NCBI GenBank assembly: GCA_000349905.1
Contig: KB722742.1
Location: 984,354-1,048,353, forward strand
DNA from: Volvariella volvacea V23
Lineage: Eukaryota > Basidiomycota > Agaricomycetes > Agaricales > Pluteaceae
DNA: 64,000 nt
Direction: 5' to 3'
Both the position numbers and the translations under genes were made by a program. Of this stretch, positions 51,927 to 60,594 are shown one piece after another (positions within the stretch are counted from its first letter, which is position 1; each line of letters begins with the position of its first letter). The notes below the pieces were generated by a model, which searched no databases, was not told the DNA's origin, and saw only the letters and a program-made list of their open reading frames with translations.

Positions 51927-53278
51927 ATGCATTCGTCAGTTTATCCCAACTTGCAACGGGCGGTTACAGCTTTTTTGTGCATATGCCTCGTCATGGTGTC
52001 AACCATGCCGATGGCTGTCCTATCCGCGAACCACTTTGAAGGAATTGTGGCATCTAACAGTATCGGAGGAGACTCGAGATACAATTGTAGAACTCAAGCC
52101 CAGGTGAGTGAGTTCCTTATTCTTCCTCCAAAATTGTTTTTAACGCCTCCTCGTGTGATTGTATGAAAACTTGAATAGTGGAATGTGCTGGCACGAGATG
52201 CGAGAGGTGCCGGGTTTGGTGCCATCAGGATTACGGGGTTTAATTGCGATGCTTTGGAGAGGGCGTCGGTGGCTGCCGCTATGGCGGGGTTGAAAGTCTT
52301 GGCCGGGATCTATATTTCGGTGAGGACGCGTCCTTGAGCATTGACATTTTCGTCGAAATGACTGGTGATGCGTGTTTAATATAGGGGAGCGTTGCGTCGA
52401 GTGTGGGCCAGGTCATGTACATTTGCCTATTTTAGCTGGTGCACCACATGTATTGAAGCGCTGATTTGGGTTTGGCGTTGATCATCTAGGGCGGACGTTC
52501 GACGGTTCGAGGCGGCGTATAAGCGGTTTGGCGCTTCTGGATATGTGGCTCTTACTGTTGGAAACGAGGTGCGTTTGTGTTCGCATTCGGCGCGAGTTGC
52601 CAACCATGAAGTTGATATTAGGTGAACGATAGTCCTGGTAACATCATGAGCATTGTTCGCCAGGTTAGATGTAAGTGGTCAAGGCTCAGGATGAGGGTGC
52701 TCTGGATTGACGTTAACCGACTAGCCCACCTACGGTCAAATGGAGTCGCAATACCCGTTTCAACTGTCCACACCTGGATAAATATAAGCAACAACCCAGT
52801 CCTATGTGACGCAGACTTTGTCGCTGCCAATGCTCAGTAAGTCAACCAAGTTGATAATGTCGAGTTTAGGCTTCAGCTGATGAACGTGTAGCTCCTGGTA
52901 CGATGGAGGATATCGCTCTGAGCAAACGGGTCATTTTGTATTTGGCGTCGTAGTTCCAAATCTTAAAAGGGTTTGCCCGGGGAAGAAAATTATAATCACC
53001 GAGTGAGTTTCTTGCCTTCCCACTAGTGTATATTCATCTAACATTCGTTCATATCGAGGTCCGGTTGGCCATCTCGCGGCCCCCCGAACGCGAACGCATT
53101 TGCTTCCATTGCTGACGAGCATGCCGCGTTGGCGAATTTGAACTGTGCATGTCGAAATGACCCTAGTGTGGACGTGTATGCGTTTGAGTACGATGATCAG
53201 CGCTGGAAAGATGGCGATGTGGAGAAAAGTTTTGGAATTATGGGGAAGATGGATTTGGGTTTTAGTGGTGCGTGTTAA
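51927..53278 (+). CDS. Secreted GH17 beta-1,3-glucanase-like protein
   Basis: Cell-wall glucan hydrolase or transglucosidase of family GH17. I pick the ATG at 51927 because it yields a signal-peptide-like start (MHSSVYPNLQRAVTAFLCIC, then LVMVSTMPMAVLSA). Exons then give HFEGIVASNSIGGDSRYNC, WNVLARDARGAGFGAIRITG, ASVAAAMAGLKVLAGIYIS, YVALTVGNEVNDSPG with the acid/base glutamate in GNEV, a DAD..AANA segment and SWYDGGYRSEQTGHFVFGV. Finally KKIIITESGWPSRGPPNANA carries the nucleophile in ITESGWPS, followed by DVYAFEYDDQRWKDGDVEKS and the stop at 53276-53278. Both catalytic acids are present. At least six short introns. It ends without an obvious GPI signal. Confidence 0.82.
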
Positions 53279-53792
53279 CGGACACCGTGTAAAAGAAGGA
53301 TGCACTCCCCCCATATGCCGCCCCAGTATTACCAGCTGGTGCTTTCTGCCGACGCGTAATTCAACAGAATTATATTAGAATTTGAATGTGATATTCACCG
53401 CGCTGAAAGGACATTGGAGAAAACTGCCGATTTCTTTTCCATGCTGCGTGTCAGAACTTGTCAAGAACCACGTCAAGAACAACACACTAAGGGTCGAGGT
53501 GTAACAAAACCCTCATTTTCGTATTCTAGGCCTGTGAATTTGATAATCGCGCTGCGCTGAATATACCCTCCAGGTACTCAGTCACCAACTCAATAGTTTT
53601 TGCCGGCGCTGTTCAGGTGTGATTGAGGAACAAGGGGGGGAATTATTTAAAGCGCTTGACAGCTTTTGTCGCTTTGGATAGCTCCGGAGAATGTGGGCTT
53701 CATGGTATAAAAAGCCATTGAAACGATAAGGAATGGTCAAACGCCCTTCGTAGACCCCAACATCTTAATACCGCCCTCCACATTGATTCGGA
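53279..53792. other. Intergenic, promoter of hydrophobin-like ORF
   Basis: About 510 bases. It contains a poly-G run (GGGGGGG near 53635), a TTATTTAAAG element and a strong TATA box listed separately. No gene is seen. Confidence 0.55.
53706..53713 (+). promoter_or_regulatory. TATA box TATAAAAA
   Basis: TATAAAAA at 53706-53713 is 80 bases upstream of the hydrophobin-like ATG at 53793, the usual arrangement for strongly expressed small secreted-protein genes in fungi. Confidence 0.6.
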
Positions 53793-54029
53793 ATGTTGTC
53801 CAAGATTGCAATCCTCGCCACAGCCTTTGCAGCTGCCACCCTCGTAGCAGCAGACTGTACTTCCACACCCTTATGCTGCAGCGACGTCCAATCCTCTGTC
53901 GATGAAGCCAGCCAGTCCCAACTGGCTGACATATTCGGTGTGGACGCATCGACTGTGACTGGCTCTGCCGGAGTTGGGTGTACAACCGATTTCACGTCCT
54001 GGTTCGCATTCGTGGCATTTAATTCTTAA
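53793..54029 (+). CDS. Small secreted hydrophobin-like protein, apparently half-length
   Basis: The 78 residue ORF has a clear signal peptide (MLSKIAILATAFAAATLVAA) and then a class I hydrophobin-like first half, C-x5-CC-x33-C. Hydrophobins are amphipathic surface proteins with eight cysteines. The ORF has only four and stops at FNS (54027-54029), so the second C-x5-CC-C half is missing. An intron from a GT within DFTS (about 53994) to the CTGTTCAG acceptor near 54065 would instead lead to TIVLCCDLKDECRLSC, which adds cysteines but not the expected spacing. The options are a truncated relic, a misread gene with a further exon, or another family of small secreted cysteine protein. The strong TATA box suggests it is expressed. 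Confidence 0.5.
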   Translation: MLSKIAILATAFAAATLVAADCTSTPLCCSDVQSSVDEASQSQLADIFGVDASTVTGSAGVGCTTDFTSWFAFVAFNS

Positions 54030-54468
54030 TGCATACAACTAATGATTCCTTTTTGAACTGTTCAGTGACACAATTGTCTTGTGCTGTGACCTTAAGGATG
54101 AATGTAGGTTGTCTTGTTCTAGCTTTGGAGCGGCATTCATAATATGGTTTACAGACAATCTAGTCGTTGCAAACTGCAAGCCAGCGGATCAGTGATCGGC
54201 ATAAGTTGGAGGAGACGTATACCCAATGCTTTGAATAAGTCATTAGCTCTCTGCTCTTCGGTTGGGTTGTCTATGTAACTAGCACTGTCGTGTTTGGAGT
54301 GTAGTTGATCTATTCAAGCAGATACTATAATTCACGAACGTCAAAATAGGTGCATATCTACCACTTGCGCTGCAATGGGAAATGCACCACTAAGATAAAA
54401 CGGCCCAGTGTCAGAAATATCCGAGAAAATAGTTGAACGAGTGTAGAGAAAAATTGTCCGAAAAAAAA
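54030..54468. other. Intergenic, between hydrophobin-like ORF and ABCA gene
   Basis: About 440 bases, holding the 3' end of the hydrophobin-like gene (possibly a further exon near 54066-54200) and the ABCA terminator. No other gene is seen. Confidence 0.45.
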
Positions 54469-57400
54469 TTACTTCAGCCAGGACCAAAATGACCGCTGAG
54501 CCTCTGTGTCTTCTTCCGCAACATGATTCTGTCGGATGACCTTCATGAAAATACTTTCTAGTGTTGCCCTTTCAACCGTGTATTCGGAGAAGTGGCCCTG
54601 ACTTGAAAGGGTGTGGAAAAGTTGCGCCAAATTGTAGCGCCCGTCGATTGGTACTTCAAACCGCGTAGCCACATCGTCAGCCATACGAGCCCCAGGAATG
54701 GAAGCCATGAGACTTTGGGCTTGGGCGACGTCTTCTCGTGATCGACAAACAAAGTGTACTTCGTACATGGCAAACCGCGAGGAAAGGGTTTCTGAGCTTC
54801 CGACAGCTGCGTGAACACATTGGCCGGTTAGTTCCAAGCCATCAATTGTGAACTGATAAGAGCGTACCGAGTAAGCGTTTGGCTAGAATTCCGACTTTGT
54901 TGGCAAGTGCAGAAGCTTCCTCCATGGAGTCTGTATCGAGGTCTTAAGTTTCCGCATGTTCAATAACAAACTGAGTTGCTCAGACTTACGAGTAGTGATT
55001 ACAACTGCCTTTCCGGGTATGACATTCCTGAGGGTCTGCCACATTTCTCTCTTCATTTTGGCATCAACACCAGAAGAGAATTCATCAATCAGCAAGACCG
55101 ACGGATTACCTATTGACAATCACAATCAAGTCTAACCCCTTTGTCGAAGAAGAATGAACACATACCCATCATTGCAATAGCCAGGGTCAGCTTCCTTTGG
55201 TTGCCGCCAGAGAGCTTGCTTGCAAGTCGATCAGCATAGGTTTCCAAAGCAGCTCCCCTCATGACGTCATTGACATTGCGCTCCAGTTCATCTCCAGGCT
55301 TCAGACCCTTAAGGCGGCCGTATACACGAAGGTGCTGACGGACTGTCAGTTGGGAGTCGATAGCCGAGAACTGCGGGCAAACGCCAAGAGAGACCCTTGC
55401 TGACTGCGGATGTGAAATGACAGAAGTTCCGTCAATGAAGATGTCGCCCGTATCTGGGATGATATCACCGCCTGAGAAAGCAATGAGACTGTGTTCGTGC
55501 AAAAAGAAGAATGGACGCACGAATGAGATTAAAGGTGGTGGTCTTTCCTGCCCCATTGGGTCCCAACAAGGCGAAGACGGTATCCCGGGGGACAGTAAGG
55601 CTCACATCGTTAACTACTTTCTTACCGCCGAACGCCTTGGAAACCGAAAGAAGTCTTAAGAGATCTGACGAGCGAGCAGCATTCTCAGCTTCCTGCTTCA
55701 CATCATCACCAGGCTCCTTTTCGCCACTAACCGCCTCCGATCGTCGTGGGGTCAGTTTACGGGGTAAAATCGAGCCTGAATCAGCCCAGAACAGAAGGCC
55801 CAATAGGAAGAAGGACTGCAGGATAAGGTAGAGAATGGGGCCACCAAATCTAGTTATCGTCCCCGCTGTTCCGGCTGTCACAGGCTCAGTACCATCGCAG
55901 TAGAGAGAAAACATGTTGACAGAGACAAATGCAGCACGCAGCTGGGTAAATTGGTCAACGAAAAATATAGAATTGGACGAAATAGGTACCCACTACACTG
56001 GCAACGGGAGAAATCAAGGACATCGTGAAATGTATGATTGTTGTAATGCTCTCAGTCTCGGATGCAGGTGCATAGGTTTGTGCTAGCAAGTATCCGGTAA
56101 GGTAGAGCTACCAACATTCTGTAAGCATTTCGGATTGCACTGTGTAAGAACTCACCAGGAAGAAGACAACTTGATACCCAGCCACAACTGCAAACGATGC
56201 GAGAGGGGACGACACCACCAGAGAGACGCAGTATGCGAATAATGCACCCGAAATTCCATAGAGCACCAAAACGAGCCACTAGAATAAACTAAATCAATAG
56301 GACGCGTGAATGAAGACACTTAAAACTCACAAATAATCCGAGGGCGTGGAAGTGAACAATTGACGTTGTGAAGGTGCCAACGCAGATTGAGGCGATGACG
56401 AGAACGAGTATGGTATCCCACATGAGATGACCAAGCCATAGCCCGATAGGGTTCGTAAGGCCATTAGACATTTGCATGGCCTGTATCGATGACCTCCTTT
56501 CCCTTGAAACGTACAGAGTGAAGAACGCAGGAAAAACAGCCTACGTGGAGGAGAATAAATGAGACTCATCTGCTAGTGCTTGAGCATATACACTACATAC
56601 CATTGCAAGACTAAAGAAGATAGCCCATTGTAGGGCGGCAGCGCCAACAAGACTAGCGCCGGGGAGGTGTGCATATTCCGCTTCGATGATAACTGGTGCA
56701 CCTGTGGACTCTGAACCAACACTTAAAGCGCGATTCAGCAATACGTTGCTAATCAGGTTCAATAGTACAGGACCGCGCTGTCCCGTGGTTGCCTCCCAAG
56801 CAAACAGTGAGTCACCAGATTCGAGGTCAATCGATACACCACCAAGTGGGATGGATGTATAATTACGTCTGAAAGCTTCCACGAAAGTGGCAGCGTCGGG
56901 GATGCTAATTGTTTGAATGTCTTCAGAATCTGGTTCTAATACCGACAAGATTCCGGGTGGGGATGCAAGGACTGGTAGCCTGACAAAATCGGAGTCTGGG
57001 AGATAAAGGGGAATGGGAGTTGTTGAGACCCAAGTTGCTGGTCGTCGGGAGGCGAGCTCGTCACAAGATAGACCAGGTTGTTCAATCAGTATTAATGGGA
57101 CGGTTGCACCCAGGACGGCAACCAAGATGGCTAGCAATGGTGATAACCAACTACGACGAGCAACGAGACAACGCTTGTAAAATATTGTCCAGGCCTGGTG
57201 GAGTGGTGATACTTTGCGACCGTTGTCGAGATGTATGGGTGAAGAATCCAAGTGGACTGCATCGTCAGACTGCATGTTAACCTTGTGTTTGACCATCTGG
57301 TCCAGGAATACGTCCTCAATAGTGGTGCCGAGAATGTCATAGGAAGCGATACCAAAGGTGGTTCTAGAGTCTTCCAGTGCAGAAAGCACGCGTTGTACGA

Positions 57401-60132
57401 TTGCTGGTTCCTTGACATTGAGATGATACATGATCTGATTCTGCATGATGGGGGAGGACGTAACTTGTGGGGCATGCTTCCGGATTTCCTCGAGCAATTC
57501 TGCTGCCGTGCGATCGTAGGATTTCTCCATGTCATTGGATGAGGCGTGAAATGAGACTTGGACAGAGTAACCTGTGCCGAGGTCGCGTTTCAAAGCTACG
57601 GGGGAGCCCTCGGCCAGCAGCTTTCCTGGGGAGGCGAGAATGGCAATGTGATCTGCGAGGAGATCTGCCTCATCCAAGAACTATGTAATACGATACTGCT
57701 TAACCAAGGTCATGCACAGCGTGAAATGGCTCACATGCGTAGTGAATATAATTGTTCTGTCCTCACGGAAGGTTGTTAACGTCCTCCACAAAGCGCGTCG
57801 GCTCAGGGGGTCAACTCCCGATGTGCATTCATCCACAAGCACGACTAAATCTATCTTAGAGTACTTCTATTCAGCGATGGAGTGCACTCACCCTTTGAAC
57901 CACCAAGCAGCCCTATGGCAAGCTGTAGTTTCCGTTTCTGGCCTCCCGACATTGTATTCGCGTTGGAGTTAATCTTCAGCCTCAGGTCGCAATCTCGCAG
58001 GAGCTGTTCTAAATCCTCGTCTGCCTTTGAGTTAGGCGACCATTTTACAGCACGCCAGACCTTCAGCGTTTGTAAGCAGGTCAATTCAGTGAAGAGGACG
58101 TTCTTCTGCGGAACGATACCGAGAGTTCCGCGTGGGGGTCGTGTGACTCCGCCTTCGTAGACTACTGATCCTGAAGTCTGGGTAGACAACCCTCCCAAAA
58201 TTGATAGAGTGGTGGATTTTCCAGCTCTGGAATGCATGTTCGGGTCAGTGTATAATAGAACCTTAGTATTACTCACCCGTTTGACCCTAAGAGCACGTAG
58301 ATACCGTTCTTTGGCACGTCTATACTGAGATCTCCAACAGCAGTGAAGGAGTCCTTGCTGGGCCAAAAAACAGAAGACTTGAAGGTCTTATTTAAATGAC
58401 GAATAGAGATAGCGACACCACTGGGAATATTGTGGATGACTTTCTTGGCCTTTTTGAAGGGTATCCAGGAGCTTCCCGCCGCTGGGGCATCGTATAGAGC
58501 TTGCTCGAGTACAATAGCAAGGTAAGGCCAGACAAAAATAGCGATCTAGTGGTTGCACTGTCAGGAGGGCTGGAAAGAATTTGAGCTTGGCAACTTACAA
58601 TGACAGCAACAATAAGAGGCAATATCCTCAGTCCTTTGTCCGGATCCGGTTCAAGCGCGTTGGTCGGAATGACGTTGTACTCAAAACCGCATACAGCCTT
58701 GATAGCAAAAATATAAAATGACGGAGGGAAGATTATCGACATTATCACCGCGACGCCATTAGATGGATTCGATATGATATGCGCAACCACAGCGAAGAGT
58801 AAGCAGATGAATGTGGTCACAACGGCAGCTAATTGCGGGCTCTTGCCAAATGGGGAGGTCAGGAATAATGACCAACTCGTCAATGACCATCCTGTGAGTA
58901 GGTGAATAACAAGTATCAGTCCTGCGTTGGTGCCGCTAAAAATCTTGGCGCGCCAAATGAAAGAGACGACGATCCAAGCAGGGAGATAAGCTAGTGAAAG
59001 GCTCAAATGCCAAGAGCTAATAGTAACGAGATCAAACAATCAGTAGTGATTTGTCAAATAGCAGGCTCTACTTGCATCATGCGAGCTGAATCGAGGAGGC
59101 CCATGGCCTTCATGTGCGGCGTGATGAGCAGGGCTCTCTCTGTAGCTACAGTCCCAGGAAGATGATACGCGATACCGATATAGGCGACAAAACTGAAGAG
59201 AGATCAGTCCAACCAGGGGTAATCTGGGGAGCTACGTACAGTGCGAGGACGACAATATCGCGGATCGTTTTAATCCAGCCTAACGAGGTCTCAATAAAGG
59301 AAAAGACAGAAAATAATGCAATACACACTTCTTCTGTCGTCGAGTTCATATTCCTCTTGAGTCATTTGAGTGTATGGCCATTGCTGGGGGGTCGACGGGG
59401 TGGCCCCGGCCTTGAGCTCGATGATTGCCTATAGGAGCCAATCTTTGTTAGTAGATATTAGGTGCAGTGACGAGTGGACCTGCCTGGTCTATTGCCCATT
59501 GTAGAGGCAATAAAGTGGTTTCACGGAGACTGGAATGCCCGGTGACATCCACAAACAAGTTATTGGCGTCTCCACGAATTCTATACCTGATCGGCGCCGA
59601 GCCACTGGCCGGGATGTCGTAAAACTCGATTCCAGCGAAACATTCGGAGCGGAGGTTAAAATTCTGCGGGCACTCTGCCCCGAGCTCGTCGGGCGAATCA
59701 ACTTGTCGCACCAAGTTCAATTGGTCCGGCGAAAAGGATGAAGTAAGGCGAGTCATGATCTCGCTAGGAGAGGGAGAGCTGTTTCCATCTGTAGCATCTA
59801 CCCATATGAGCTTGGTATCGTGGATTTGGTGATGGAGGTCATAAATTGGGATGGGGTCGCCAATTCCAAACTAGAGCAGATAAATAAGCATGGCGAGCGC
59901 GGAAGTTAGGGACGCAATTTACATTACTGGGTTTCGTCAATAGTGAAGGAGAGATTGCTATGAAAATACCATAAGCTATTGGAAGTATGAGACAGCGAAG
60001 GAGATTAAGCTAAATTTCTGGTAAGTGGGATTCATGACGATGAAGGCCGATACGTACGATAGGGTGTTTAGAAAGTACGATCCAGTTCTTCACAAAAAGG
60101 GCTTTAAATTGAATCCAAAAAAGCCCTTTCAT
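54469..60132 (-). CDS. ABCA-type full ABC transporter
   Basis: Large two-halved transporter of the ABCA class, which moves lipids in animals; fungal members are few and little studied. The ATG at 60130-60132 opens [20 protein letters not shown], the short cytosolic start and first helix. A luminal loop (59448-59756) precedes the first membrane block (58392-59039). NBD1 has a split Walker A (GSNG-AGKST, exon join near 58230), [18 protein letters not shown] and [10 protein letters not shown], with a following [20 protein letters not shown] second membrane half spans 55800-57200, starting with [23 protein letters not shown]2 has [54 protein letters not shown] and a TTHSMEEA H-loop restored by an intron near 54970. 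It ends RSFWSWLK at 54469. About 20 introns. Both NBDs look catalytically complete. Confidence 0.88.
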
Positions 60133-60594
60133 CGTCAAGAGAGGCGCAGGTCCCGAATGAAGAGAGAAGAGCTGTTGGGGAGGTCGTTGTTTGTGGGAGA
60201 ACGATAATTGAACTACCAAGTGCTCTTTAACAGCCTCAACCCTGGATACGTTTCAGGGATCATGCATAACTAGTTTATTAAACCTACCGTAGGAATTTTA
60301 CCGCAGGCACAGCCTTGATTGGCAGGGCATGGCTGGAAAAACCCACTTGCAGATAATGTACTGCGGATTGATGGGCAACTCTTGGGTTGTCAATTACCTC
60401 ATTGCGGTGTCCATGTGTTACTAAAACTTGCTGTTCTTGCGCGGTCTAGTTGTGAAGAGCGAGGATAAGTACGCTGTGGAATACAGCCCTCATGTAGCAC
60501 ACTTGGTGTGCACGCAGCCTTAAGTGCACGTTGATCGGAACCGCAGCTTGGTGTGACTCATGTCACATAAGTTCAAAGTAACACTGGCCGAGGC
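60133..60594. other. Divergent promoter, ABCA transporter / RNA-repair protein
   Basis: About 460 bases between divergent starts. No clear TATA box or coding sequence is seen. A repeated GTGCACG/TGTGCACGC pattern occurs around 60505-60535. Confidence 0.5.
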
